DNA from: Halobacillus sp. A1
Lineage (GTDB): Bacteria; Bacillota; Bacilli; Bacillales; Halobacillaceae
NCBI RefSeq assembly: GCF_024189295.1
Contig: NZ_JAIZEN010000001.1
Coordinates: 124,001 to 188,000 of the forward strand
Length of the DNA: 64,000 bases
Direction: 5' to 3'
Shown: positions 26,148-34,357 of the stretch, one piece after another
How the letters are laid out: every line of letters begins with the position of its first letter
Position numbering within the stretch: position 1 is the first letter of the stretch
Translations under genes and position numbers: made by a program
The notes under the pieces: generated by a model
Databases searched by the model: none
What the model saw: the letters and a program-made list of their open reading frames with translations, nothing else
What the model was told of the DNA's origin: nothing

Positions 26148-27116
26148 ATGTTCAGTACGTATGAGGAATTGAAACAATGGCGAGAAAATACGATCAGGTC
26201 TGTAGCGGATGACCATCTTCAATTAAATGCCTTCCACGATCAATTGATGTATCAGGCGGCAACGATCGCAATGGATAAAATCGAAAGTGAGCAGGGAAAT
26301 CCACCTGCTCCTTTTGCGTTTTTTGTGATGGGGAGCGCTGGACGATTTGAGCAGTCGGTATGGAGCGATCAAGATCACGGAATTGTATTTGATGGTGACG
26401 AAAACGTGCAGCATTATTTTTTGGAGCTGGGTGAGGAAATCAGCCGGGGATTAGCTACTGTAGGTTATGAATGGTGTGAAGGCCAGGTGATGGCTTCCAA
26501 TCCGTTGTGGTGCCGATCAGTTGTTTCTTTTCAAGATCAAATTTCTGAATGGCTGGATGAAGCCAGCTGGCAGTCGCTGCGTAACTTCTCAATTATTATT
26601 GATTCCCGTGTATTGTATGGCAAGGAAGAGTTACTAGAAAGGGTAAAGCACGAAGCTTATTCCCGACTAGAGAACCATCCTTCTTTGTATGCAAGACTAG
26701 TCGACAATTTTGAATTTATAAAAAAAGGGGTTGGCGTATTCGGGCAGCTGCTGCCTGATCAGAGGCAAGGGATGAAAGGCGACATCCATTTGAAGGAAAC
26801 GGCTTACTTTCCATATGTGAATGCTCTGCGTATTCTGGCTTTACGAAGCGGAGCGATGGCGGCTCCAACAATTTCAAGGTTCGAAGCCTTGAAGGGTAAG
26901 TATCCATTCATTGAAGAATATGAGAAAGACTTCAGACATCTTCTCGAATTCCGCCTGCGACTTAGACAGGGAGCGGAAAATTATGAAAAGGTTCATCTGC
27001 TGCCGATCGATCGTTTAACAAAAGAGGAAAAGCAGGAGCTGAAATATTTGATCAGACGCGGGAATCAGCTTTTCGCTAAATCCAAATCCATCGTTAGAAA
27101 AGAGCTGAGATTATGA
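26148..27116 (+). CDS. DUF294 nucleotidyltransferase-like protein
   Basis: 322 residues. The N-terminal half holds a nucleotidyltransferase active site like that of GlnD: GSAGRFEQS at 62-70 and D74xD76 in VWSDQDHG. The C-terminal half is the helical DUF294_C domain. GlnD-type enzymes uridylylate PII; here the location right behind amt suggests modification of a nitrogen regulator or of Amt itself, but CBS domains and a PII gene are absent. The 3' end overlaps the exonuclease start (ATGA). Confidence 0.85.
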   Translation: MFSTYEELKQWRENTIRSVADDHLQLNAFHDQLMYQAATIAMDKIESEQGNPPAPFAFFVMGSAGRFEQSVWSDQDHGIVFDGDENVQHYFLELGEEISRGLATVGYEWCEGQVMASNPLWCRSVVSFQDQISEWLDEASWQSLRNFSIIIDSRVLYGKEELLERVKHEAYSRLENHPSLYARLVDNFEFIKKGVGVFGQLLPDQRQGMKGDIHLKETAYFPYVNALRILALRSGAMAAPTISRFEALKGKYPFIEEYEKDFRHLLEFRLRLRQGAENYEKVHLLPIDRLTKEEKQELKYLIRRGNQLFAKSKSIVRKELRL

Positions 27117-27835
27117 ATCCATTTTCTCAATTTGTGAAGGATTTGTCAGATCGGCTCGGGAATGGATTTTCTTCTTTAAACCAGAATGACCCTGCCAAAG
27201 TAGCTTACGTTAGGAATTTGGAACGACAAATGAAAAATAAAGATGTTCTAGACATCCCTTTTGAAGACTTGAACGTCATCGTCTTTGATTTAGAAACGAC
27301 AGGCTTTTATCCTTATAAAGGTGATCATATCCTGTCAATAGGGGCGGTGAAGGTCGAAGGAACGCATATCAAAGAAGAGGAGACGTTCTATTCTCTCGTA
27401 TATAATGATACCGGACCCTCGCAAGAAATTGAGGAGCTGACCGGAATTACTAAGGAAATGCTCGAGTCAGCTGCACCTCTTCGGGATGTTCTTAAAGATT
27501 TTTACTCGTTTGTCAAAGGTGATGTATTGGTGGCCCATCATGCCAATCATGAAAAACAATTCATGAGTCACGCAACGTGGCTTGCCCTTAGGAAAAACTT
27601 CCAGCACCGCATCGTAGATACGTCCTTTTTAACGAAAATTGTTCATCAGGATCAAAGTATGATGAGCCTGGACGACTGCTGTGCTCACTATGGAATCGGT
27701 ATTGAACAGCGGCATCACGCCTTGTACGATGCAAAAGCCACTGCCGAGTTGTGGGTGGAAAGCATCCGGGATATCCAGCAAAAAGGATTCATTAAATTGC
27801 AGGATGTCTATACCTACCTTGCTACTTCCAAATAG
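27113..27835 (+). CDS. DEDDh 3'-5' exonuclease (DnaQ/epsilon-like)
   Basis: 240 residues with an RNase-T/DNA polymerase III epsilon fold. Catalytic residues seen are Asp59 and Glu61 (FDLETTG), the later His201-x4-Asp206 (HHALYDA), and a middle region AHHANHEKQF. It removes 3' nucleotides from DNA or RNA. ATGA overlap with the DUF294 gene makes the two translationally coupled; this nucleotidyltransferase/exonuclease pairing occurs widely in bacteria, often fused. Confidence 0.88.
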   Translation: MNPFSQFVKDLSDRLGNGFSSLNQNDPAKVAYVRNLERQMKNKDVLDIPFEDLNVIVFDLETTGFYPYKGDHILSIGAVKVEGTHIKEEETFYSLVYNDTGPSQEIEELTGITKEMLESAAPLRDVLKDFYSFVKGDVLVAHHANHEKQFMSHATWLALRKNFQHRIVDTSFLTKIVHQDQSMMSLDDCCAHYGIGIEQRHHALYDAKATAELWVESIRDIQQKGFIKLQDVYTYLATSK

Positions 27836-27842
27836 AACGTAA

Positions 27843-27884
27843 AAACAGGAACTGTTCACCCTTAAGGACAGTTCCTGTTTGTTG
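27843..27884 (+). terminator. Terminator of the amt operon
   Basis: AAACAGGAACTGT pairs perfectly with ACAGTTCCTGTTT, followed by a T-rich tract. Confidence 0.85.
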
Positions 27885-27903
27885 TTCTGTCATTAAGGTG
27901 AGT

Positions 27904-28016
27904 AGAGGGTGGTTTTAGGAATGGGGTCTAGAGCCGTAATACCAGCATTACATAAATCTTAAAGCTCTCTTTAGTTGAAGACTCAGTTTCGAGATATTCG
28001 GGCTGTTTCCGTTATG
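27904..28016. repeat. Fragments of the modular intergenic repeat
   Basis: GGTGGTTTTAGGAATGG at about 27909-27925 is the arm of the copy at 52.2 kb. 27975-28016 is the outer arm GAAGACTCAGTTTCGAGAT...CTGTTTCCG seen at 23.6, 36.1 and 52.7 kb. The core is missing. The rest of the gap to 28181 shows nothing recognisable. Confidence 0.65.
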
Positions 28017-28181
28017 ATTCACAGCTCTTTACTATGATTAGTAGCTCGGAAACGACTTTGATAAACCATTAGAATCTACGAACAAAAATAACGAAACCGA
28101 TCTTTCGTATTAGTGGACAAAACCTACCATTAAGCAGGAAAATAAAAGAAGGAGAATGGAAGAGAGGATAGGTGTAAATGT

Positions 28182-28727
28182 ATGAGCAATGAGGAGAAAG
28201 AATTTGTAAAAATTACTAAAATCGAAGAAGTCGGTGAAGGAATGAGAGTATGTCTTGATTTCATAGATAACTTGAATCCTTCAGACGGCCTATATGTAGG
28301 CAACACAGGGCACGGCTACATTAAAGTACTGGCCGAAAACCGCGAATCGGATGGATATCCCCCGCGTCCGTTTCGAATCAATTGCGGGGCATTCCACCAA
28401 TACTTATATCAAAAAACAAAAACGTACTATCTTCATGAACTTACCCCTGGAGAGAAACTGATACTTACCGATGAGAAAATAGAAAGAGAGATTTCTATCG
28501 GGCGAGTAAAAACGGAAAAGCGTCCATTTGTAAGGGTGGAAGGTGAAATTGGGGGAAGGACTATTTCAGCCACGCTGCAGCAATCCAGCAGTGTGTATCT
28601 TATGGAGGAAAGTGAAGGAGAAATCCCTTTGCTTCAGCTGAAAACCGGCCACAAAGTACTCGGCCTTATGGACAAGCCGGGCCGGCATTTAGGGGAACAA
28701 ATTGATGAGGTTATTGAGGAGAAATAA
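28182..28727 (+). CDS. Stand-alone C-terminal domain of 3-dehydroquinate synthase II type
   Basis: 181 residues that align by eye with the C-terminal half of archaeal DHQ synthase II (AroB'): RVCLDFIDNLNPSDGLYVG, PRPFRINCGAFHQYL, IGRVKTEKRPFVRVEGE and the terminal GRHLGEQIDEVIEEK all have counterparts. Full enzymes are about 340-390 residues; the N-terminal domain is absent here and no upstream partner gene is seen. Function is therefore uncertain. The ATG follows a GGATAGGTG site; monocistronic. Confidence 0.7.
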   Translation: MSNEEKEFVKITKIEEVGEGMRVCLDFIDNLNPSDGLYVGNTGHGYIKVLAENRESDGYPPRPFRINCGAFHQYLYQKTKTYYLHELTPGEKLILTDEKIEREISIGRVKTEKRPFVRVEGEIGGRTISATLQQSSSVYLMEESEGEIPLLQLKTGHKVLGLMDKPGRHLGEQIDEVIEEK

Positions 28728-28730
28728 ATG

Positions 28731-28768
28731 AAACGAACTCCCGGCTTTTTCTTTGCAGGAGTTCGTTT
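28731..28768. terminator. Bidirectional hairpin between convergent genes
   Basis: AAACGAACTCC pairs with GGAGTTCGTTT between the DHQS-II-like gene and the metallopeptidase-like gene. Confidence 0.7.
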
Positions 28769-28775
28769 ATATAAT

Positions 28776-29210
28776 TTACAGCCCTTTAATGAGCATTCCG
28801 TCTTGCTCTCGTACTTTATCATAGGATTCAATTAGATGTTCAGGTACCAAAGTGCGTCCGTAATCCCATGCATTTCTTTCAATCTCAGATTGGAGCGCTT
28901 CAATTTCTTCATCTTCTCCGTATTTCAGTGTCCTTAGGTCATGCTTGTGTTTTTTGAACGTCAAATAATACCCGATCTCATGGTAGACGATAATTCGAGC
29001 GAAATTTTCCTCTGATTCTTTCATTTTTACTTTACTCATATACCCATTGACTTCTAAATAATTGAAATTCAGCGTATTAGTGGACACGTTGTAGCTCATT
29101 GGTGCCCGTAAATTATTATTGATTTCAATATTTATATCGAGGCTATGCTCGCTTAAGGTCTCTCTAATGATTTTTTCTACATCCCAAACGTACAGCATTT
29201 CTATAACCAC
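28776..29210 (-). CDS. ImmA/IrrE-like protein with altered metal motif
   Basis: 144 residues. YHEIGYYLTF at about 75-84 sits where ImmA/IrrE-type metallopeptidases have HExxH, followed by a helix with EEIEALQSEIERNAWDYG as in those proteins. The second His is Tyr, so it may be inactive. Start GTG 29210 or ATG 29198; the ribosome site AAAGGA favours neither clearly. No adjacent XRE or phage gene. The family assignment is tentative. Confidence 0.5.
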   Translation of the reverse strand: MVIEMLYVWDVEKIIRETLSEHSLDINIEINNNLRAPMSYNVSTNTLNFNYLEVNGYMSKVKMKESEENFARIIVYHEIGYYLTFKKHKHDLRTLKYGEDEEIEALQSEIERNAWDYGRTLVPEHLIESYDKVREQDGMLIKGL

Positions 29211-29376
29211 TATCCTTTCTAATCCTTCTATCCTTCAGTATAGTTTAATTTTATTCTCATTCAATCAATATCTAGAAAATTAACCGTTCTAGCCTTGTTC
29301 ACCTTCCTTATTTTAAAGCCGATAATAGGGTGGAGGCTAACAAAAAAAGCTCATAAATTAATATGGAGGTGGAGAC

Positions 29377-30267
29377 ATGCCGTCGATTGCACAAGCGTTG
29401 AAAAATTTCATCGTAGTTACAGGGATTATCATACTTGCCGGGACATCTATATCCGTTCCTTCCGTTCCTGTTGAAGCAAAAAGTTTTAAACATGAACTCA
29501 ATCAAGCAGAACAGGAAGATTTAAAGTATCCAGAAGAAATCACCAGTAAGGTCATGAAAACGCTGAAAAAAGAAACGAAAGGACCTCTTTACTACGAAGA
29601 GGCTCTCGAGATTATTGAGAGAATGAAAAAAGTCGAGGTGATGGACAGTTACCTTGATGCGTATGGTAAAAAAGTAGAGTCAGAGGAAATCCGGCGAATC
29701 GTGGAACAAATCTATGAGATTGATTTGAATCGGGTATCTGAGCTTGGGGCAGGTAAAGACGAAGTTTATCCGGAAGAAATCATTGAAGGCGTGAAAGCGG
29801 CCGCCCCTGATGCGGATCTTTCATCATTAACAAAAGTAGAAGTGATGGATTTTTATTTGGAATCTTATGGTGAGAAAATTGATGGCCAGGAAATTCGAAG
29901 GGTGATCAATCAAATTTTCGGTATCAATTTAGATGGTATCTCGTCGCTTGAAGGGTCGCGGGTGTCGCTTTATTCCAAAGACCAGTGGATTTCCCAATAC
30001 GATGGCGATTTATTCGTCGTACATACTGGATTAACGGATGTTGACGTATGGATTTACCCTACAGCTTATTTCACCCAACAAACCGGCGCGAGTGAGCTGC
30101 CAGAAGACCTTCGCGATGAATTACTTCAGCTTGGCTTTGAATATAACGAACAGGTAGAAGCTTATTATTATGAAAATCCTGAAGGTGAATCTGTGTCTGA
30201 TGAATTTAAGGGGAGGACGTTAGGGACTGTTATCCAGTTCATCCAGATGAATTACAGTGATTTGTAG
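29377..30267 (+). CDS. Secreted protein with internal tandem repeat
   Basis: 296 residues with an N-terminal hydrophobic signal (about 8-30, ending VPVEAKS). Two copies of a 38-residue helical unit follow: KVEVMDSYLDAYGKKV...EEIRRIVEQIYEIDL at about 90-128 and KVEVMDFYLESYGEKI...QEIRRVINQIFGINL at about 155-193. A C-terminal alpha/beta domain of about 90 residues ends it. The ATG has GGAGGTGGAG upstream. No family recognised; extracytoplasmic location is likely. Confidence 0.7.
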   Translation: MPSIAQALKNFIVVTGIIILAGTSISVPSVPVEAKSFKHELNQAEQEDLKYPEEITSKVMKTLKKETKGPLYYEEALEIIERMKKVEVMDSYLDAYGKKVESEEIRRIVEQIYEIDLNRVSELGAGKDEVYPEEIIEGVKAAAPDADLSSLTKVEVMDFYLESYGEKIDGQEIRRVINQIFGINLDGISSLEGSRVSLYSKDQWISQYDGDLFVVHTGLTDVDVWIYPTAYFTQQTGASELPEDLRDELLQLGFEYNEQVEAYYYENPEGESVSDEFKGRTLGTVIQFIQMNYSDL

Positions 30268-30299
30268 GGATTATTTAAAGGATGATGTTTATTGAATGA

Positions 30300-30440
30300 A
30301 AAAAACTCTCCTTCATTAGCGTTGTTGGGCTTTGCCCTTCACACGCTTGAAGAGGGAGACTTCTTTCGGGGGTTCGTTAAATAATGCAAGCGTGGTTCGT
30401 ATTTATGCTGGAGCTTGGCTTGCCCGGTTGGCCTCACAGG
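30300..30440 (+). ncRNA. Possible structured RNA upstream of a terminator
   Basis: The region holds a long-range pair ACGCTTG...CAAGCGT, local hairpins GAAG-AGGGAGA-CTTC and GGGC-TTT-GCCC, and GC content above the surroundings. It ends in a strong terminator 110 nt before a membrane-protein gene. It could be a leader RNA of that gene or a small RNA. I do not recognise the class. Confidence 0.35.
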
Positions 30441-30477
30441 ATCAGTCCTTCTTACCATAGAAAGGACTGGTCTTTTT
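30440..30477 (+). terminator. Strong terminator in leader region
   Basis: GATCAGTCCTT pairs with AAGGACTGGTC (one G-U), followed by TTTTT. Confidence 0.8.
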
Positions 30478-30581
30478 GTGTGTGAACTTCTATGATGCAG
30501 AATAGGTGAGGTTGTAACATTAGACTACGTACCGAGCGAGTCATATAATAGAACCATTCACTAGAGTCAGGAGCTATATTA

Positions 30582-31991
30582 ATGGAGAAAGTTACTTTGT
30601 ATGTATACGCAGCTATCATAAATCTTTATATTGTTCTATTTTATTTCACCCGGACAGTGCAGTACGATAATCTGCTGACGATTCTATCTGTGCTTGGTGT
30701 CTTTTCCCTTTTGTTTTCTCTTTTTTATTTATCCGGACGCAAACGAGTTCTTCCGGTAGCTTTGATTATATTTGCATTTCTCATTTTAATATTGTCCGAA
30801 ACGTCATTGGCAGAGGGTATGCTTCAAGGGTTTCGCCAGATGACAAGCTTGATTGCGATATTATTGATCGTGCCGATTATCAGCTGGATTTTAGATGAGG
30901 AGCCTTACATTGAAAAAATCATGGCATTGGCGGGGAATTTTTTAAATACCAGTCGCAAATTTTATTTCGGCATCATGCTGATTACCCAAATTCTCTCTTT
31001 CTTTTTATTGTTCGGGTCAATTCAGACAGTGTACCAATTGATCCAGCAGTTGTTAGGCGACCGGAAAGGGGAAGGGTGGGAGAATTTCAAGGGCACCGCA
31101 TTATTACGGGCTTTTTCGTTGTGTACGTTGTGGGTCATCAGTATTCCGAGTTTTGTGTTCATCGTGAACTTTCTGGATGCTTCTCTATGGATGTCCATGC
31201 TGCAGGGAGCCTTTATATCATTTTGTGCTATCCTACTAGCTGTTATTTTTTCTTATTATGAAGAAAAGCACTATAACATCGATATCAACTCTGCTCTTAG
31301 AGAAGAAATTGAAAAAGCGATCGGATCTCAGGAAAGAGGAAAAATTAACCGTGAAGTGCTCGAATTCGCCAGCCTATTCGTGTTGATTTTCGGAACGATT
31401 TTTTTTCTTCACGGCGTGTTCGGGCTGGAAATCCTGCTTATCATACCTCCTGTGATCTTAAGCTATACGCTGCTTTATTTCTTTATAAAACAACGGTTCG
31501 TGAGTTTGAATGAAAATATCAAACATTATTTCACAGGCTACCTGAGATCCAAATCCCAGCAGTTCAGTATTCTATTATCTGTAGGACTAGTGATTGCCTC
31601 CTTGAACCTTTCAGGATGGGGCAAAACGATGATTGATGGCATATTGACGGTTGAAGATACTATACCTTTTCTGAACATCTTAAGCATCTTACCTTTTGTT
31701 CCAATGGTTCTGAGCTTCTTTGGAATCGGTCCCTTACCTGTATTAGTTCTTGTGGGCGGGGTGCTGCAAAATGTATCACTGCCATATCCGCCGGAACTGC
31801 TTGTGCTTTCCATCACATCAGGGAGTGTCATTTCCGCACTGCTGTCCCCGTTTATTCTGCCGGCGATTGTGTTGAGCAGTGAAAACGGATTGAGCATTTT
31901 TAAAAATGGTTTCCAATTCAATATTCTGTATGCGGTTGTTTTTTATGCCTTTGTTCAGGCGTATTTACAGATTGTTACTATTTTAATATAA
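30582..31991 (+). CDS. Polytopic membrane protein, possible transporter
   Basis: 469 residues with about twelve hydrophobic helices and a charged central loop (about 225-260). No family recognised. TALLRAFSLCTLW in the first half and GPLPVLVLVGGVLQ...PYPPELLVLSITSGSVISALLSP near the end parallel segments of the membrane protein at 37195-38568 (TTLRGYSLALLW; HPLATMGIFGG...ALPPVTLTILLAST). The two are therefore probably distant paralogues. The ATG is preceded by CAGGAG. An ion or carboxylate transporter is possible. Confidence 0.65.
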   Translation: MEKVTLYVYAAIINLYIVLFYFTRTVQYDNLLTILSVLGVFSLLFSLFYLSGRKRVLPVALIIFAFLILILSETSLAEGMLQGFRQMTSLIAILLIVPIISWILDEEPYIEKIMALAGNFLNTSRKFYFGIMLITQILSFFLLFGSIQTVYQLIQQLLGDRKGEGWENFKGTALLRAFSLCTLWVISIPSFVFIVNFLDASLWMSMLQGAFISFCAILLAVIFSYYEEKHYNIDINSALREEIEKAIGSQERGKINREVLEFASLFVLIFGTIFFLHGVFGLEILLIIPPVILSYTLLYFFIKQRFVSLNENIKHYFTGYLRSKSQQFSILLSVGLVIASLNLSGWGKTMIDGILTVEDTIPFLNILSILPFVPMVLSFFGIGPLPVLVLVGGVLQNVSLPYPPELLVLSITSGSVISALLSPFILPAIVLSSENGLSIFKNGFQFNILYAVVFYAFVQAYLQIVTILI

Positions 31992-32282
31992 ACGTAGTTG
32001 TTGAGTAGTAAATAACAAAGTAATGAATTAATAAAGTAGTTACTTGGTAAGTGGATCGGGTCGGCGGTGAATAGCTCGCTTTCCGGGGGAGCTCAGGAAC
32101 GGAAACCATCGCGACGATGAGTTTTCAGGACTTTAAAATAAGCTAGCTTATTTGAATATCAAAAAGTAATTCAGAAGAAAATAAAGCGAATATTTTTATG
32201 TGTTTATCAATAAAAGTTCGTGTTTTGTATTGAAGCTCCTGAATAAGTCTGCTATAGTAGCACAGTAATTATTATAAATAGT
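31992..32282. other. Intergenic stretch with degenerate repeat fragment
   Basis: About 32063-32115 contains TAGCTCGCTTTCCGGGGGAGCTC and CGGAAACC, a decayed relative of the modular repeat core and outer arm. No gene is seen. Confidence 0.45.
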
Positions 32283-32355
32283 AACTCGTATATTTTCGGT
32301 AATATGGTCCGAACGTTTCTACCTGGTTCCCATTGAATGAACTAGACTACGAGTT
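32283..32355 (+). promoter_or_regulatory. Purine riboswitch aptamer, guanine type
   Basis: P1 AACTCGTA pairs with TACGAGTT. The loop L2 AATATGG, the J2/3 signature GTTTCTACC and J3/1 GACTA are present. The base that decides specificity, just before the P1 3' strand, is C, so guanine (or a close analogue) is predicted rather than adenine. L3 is CCATTGAA instead of the usual CCGTAAA. A T6 run follows at 32371-32376, but a clean terminator stem was not identified. Confidence 0.8.
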
Positions 32356-32519
32356 GAAGTGTGGTGCTGCTTTTTTAGTTTATCAGGTGATTGTTCGGAT
32401 TTTGCTTGATTCTCCATGCTTTGACTTTTTTAGGTCTAGAAGGTAGAGACATCCTGCCATTCTGGGCCTTTTCCTATGGTCCAATTATCGAAGGTATCCA
32501 ACACCAAGGGGGAAAAAGA

Positions 32520-33383
32520 ATGTCAAAAGCATCAAGAACCATAATTGCTGTACTGTTATTAATTGTTTTTGCAGGGTGCAGCGCGTCTACAGAAGGGGAA
32601 GCCGAACAAAAAGAGGAAAAGCAGCCGATCTTAGTTCAAGGTCCTATGCCGATCGAAGCTGAACAATTCGCTGAACGTCTTGATGATGTAGAGGAAGAGA
32701 AGTCTGGAACGTTTGTATTTTACAAAGGCACCGTAGATGATTACCCGGTGATCGTGGCTAAAACTGGGAAAGGTATGGAGAATACCGCAGCAGCAACCGC
32801 TTTGGCTATTGAAAAATATGACCCGGCAGCCATCATAAATCAAGGTACATCCGGAGGACACGATCCAGATTTAGAAGTATATGATATTGTTTTAGGGGAA
32901 AGAACGACCAACATCGGGGCTTTAAAAACAGGGGACAGGGATGAAGGAGAAGGCATCGAGCCGACAAATTGGATTCCTATGGATCTAATGGCCTCAGAAG
33001 GAAGTGCGGGGGAGGATCCTGACGCTGAGAATATCCGATACTACGATGGTGATCAAGATCTACTTACAGCTGCTCAGCAAGTAAAAGACACCCATGAGGA
33101 AGGTAAGGTAGTAGAAGGAACAATCGGTTCAGCTGACCTTTGGAATAATGAAGTTGATCGGATCCAGTGGTTCCACGAAAAGTATGAAACCTCTGTAGAA
33201 GAAATGGAAGGGGCTGCTGGAGCCCAAATTGCGGATGCATATGAAGTACCTTACTTAGGCATTCGTATATTATCTAACAATAAAGTTAACGACGGCGAAT
33301 ACGACCCTGACACAGCGGAAGCGAACCAGGAATATGTGTATGAAGTCGTGAAAGAATATATTTCAACTACAGACGGAGAGTAA
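32520..33383 (+). CDS. Lipoprotein nucleoside phosphorylase/MTA-SAH nucleosidase-like protein
   Basis: 287 residues. A signal with lipobox VFAGC anchors it outside the membrane. The body resembles the PNP/UDP superfamily: KTGKGMENTAAATALAIE, INQGTSGGHDP, and the nucleobase-binding EEMEGAAGAQIADAYEVPYLGIRILSN, which contains the ME..G..A motif of 5'-methylthioadenosine/S-adenosylhomocysteine nucleosidases. It would split extracellular nucleosides to release bases. The start is ATG 32520 with AAGGGGG; a longer frame upstream overlaps the leader. Located 165 nt after a guanine-type riboswitch. Confidence 0.85.
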   Translation: MSKASRTIIAVLLLIVFAGCSASTEGEAEQKEEKQPILVQGPMPIEAEQFAERLDDVEEEKSGTFVFYKGTVDDYPVIVAKTGKGMENTAAATALAIEKYDPAAIINQGTSGGHDPDLEVYDIVLGERTTNIGALKTGDRDEGEGIEPTNWIPMDLMASEGSAGEDPDAENIRYYDGDQDLLTAAQQVKDTHEEGKVVEGTIGSADLWNNEVDRIQWFHEKYETSVEEMEGAAGAQIADAYEVPYLGIRILSNNKVNDGEYDPDTAEANQEYVYEVVKEYISTTDGE

Positions 33384-33396
33384 TGTAAACAAGCTA

Positions 33397-33432
33397 GGGA
33401 CCAGCTTGGAAGAAAAAGCTGGTCCCTGCTTA
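33397..33432 (+). terminator. Terminator hairpin of nucleosidase gene
   Basis: GGGACCAGCTT pairs perfectly with AAGCTGGTCCC; the T tract is weak. Confidence 0.65.
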
Positions 33433-33460
33433 ATTTAAAATTTTGGAAATAGCGATGATC

Positions 33461-33492
33461 AACGCCACCCGTATAAGGGCTGGCGTTTTTTA
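33461..33492 (+). terminator. Second terminator downstream of nucleosidase gene
   Basis: AACGCCACCC pairs with GGGCTGGCGTT, followed by T6. Confidence 0.8.
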
Positions 33493-33614
33493 AAATTTCT
33501 TGTACATCTAGCAGTACAGCCTGCAGCGACTGTTTTTTAAAAAGAGGACATCCACCGACCGTTATCGAAATAGTGAAAAGAGTAGCGTAAAGCATGAAAA
33601 TTGGAGGAGAGCTT

Positions 33615-34310
33615 ATGAATATCAATAACCAGTTTAAAGTCATTTGGTGGGTGTTTCTTTTGATCTTTTCCGCTTTGGTCCTCATGTCAAGGTATGACTA
33701 TTTGACATCAGCTGATGCCCAGACTTTCGACTATTTGATTTTTTGTTTATTTATCGTTCTGGCGTTCATTCCTTTTTTCGCAGAAATGAGTCTGTTCGGG
33801 CTTTCTTTTAAAAAAGAACTAGAAGAGGTGCAGGAGGAAATGACTGAAGCGTTGAATGAAATCAAATTGATTCTCAACACTACCAATAGTAATAACCTGT
33901 ACTTTTCAAGTGGATTACCTGAAGGTCAATTGAAACAGTTGGAAAAGTCGATACTAGCTGAATCTCCCAAAAATTTTACGGCCCAGCACCAACCCGTTGA
34001 TCGTCTCAATGAGTCGCTGATAAGATTATTTGAATTAAGGCGCAGCCTGGGGAAGGAATTAAAGTCTATAGTTAGGGAACATATAGGTGAATCAGTTGAA
34101 TTCATTGGAACACCAGAGGCTGCAGACGTACTTGTAAAAAATAAATTGATCGGGATCCCTGAAAGTCAGGCCATTAATGAAATTCATAGAATTACGACAA
34201 AAGCCCTCTATGCAGAAAAAATCTCGGCTGGTGAGGTCGACTTTTGTTTATCCGTGGCACCCGGAATCATTAAACAGTTACGAGCAAATCGTCGAAAAAA
34301 AGGAATTTAA
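33615..34310 (+). CDS. Two-helix membrane protein with cytosolic coiled coil
   Basis: 231 residues: two membrane helices (about 8-26 and 41-62), then a heptad-like segment FKKELEEVQEEMTEALNEIK predicted to form a coiled coil, and a helical cytosolic domain. No family recognised. Start ATG 33615 is chosen because GGAGGA lies seven bases upstream; the longer frame starting at 33594 has no ribosome site. Lies upstream of an FAH gene with a 47-bp gap. Confidence 0.65.
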   Translation: MNINNQFKVIWWVFLLIFSALVLMSRYDYLTSADAQTFDYLIFCLFIVLAFIPFFAEMSLFGLSFKKELEEVQEEMTEALNEIKLILNTTNSNNLYFSSGLPEGQLKQLEKSILAESPKNFTAQHQPVDRLNESLIRLFELRRSLGKELKSIVREHIGESVEFIGTPEAADVLVKNKLIGIPESQAINEIHRITTKALYAEKISAGEVDFCLSVAPGIIKQLRANRRKKGI

Positions 34311-34357
34311 CAGTAGATATCGAAATAGTTGTTAAGTAGAAGAAGGAGGAATTCATC

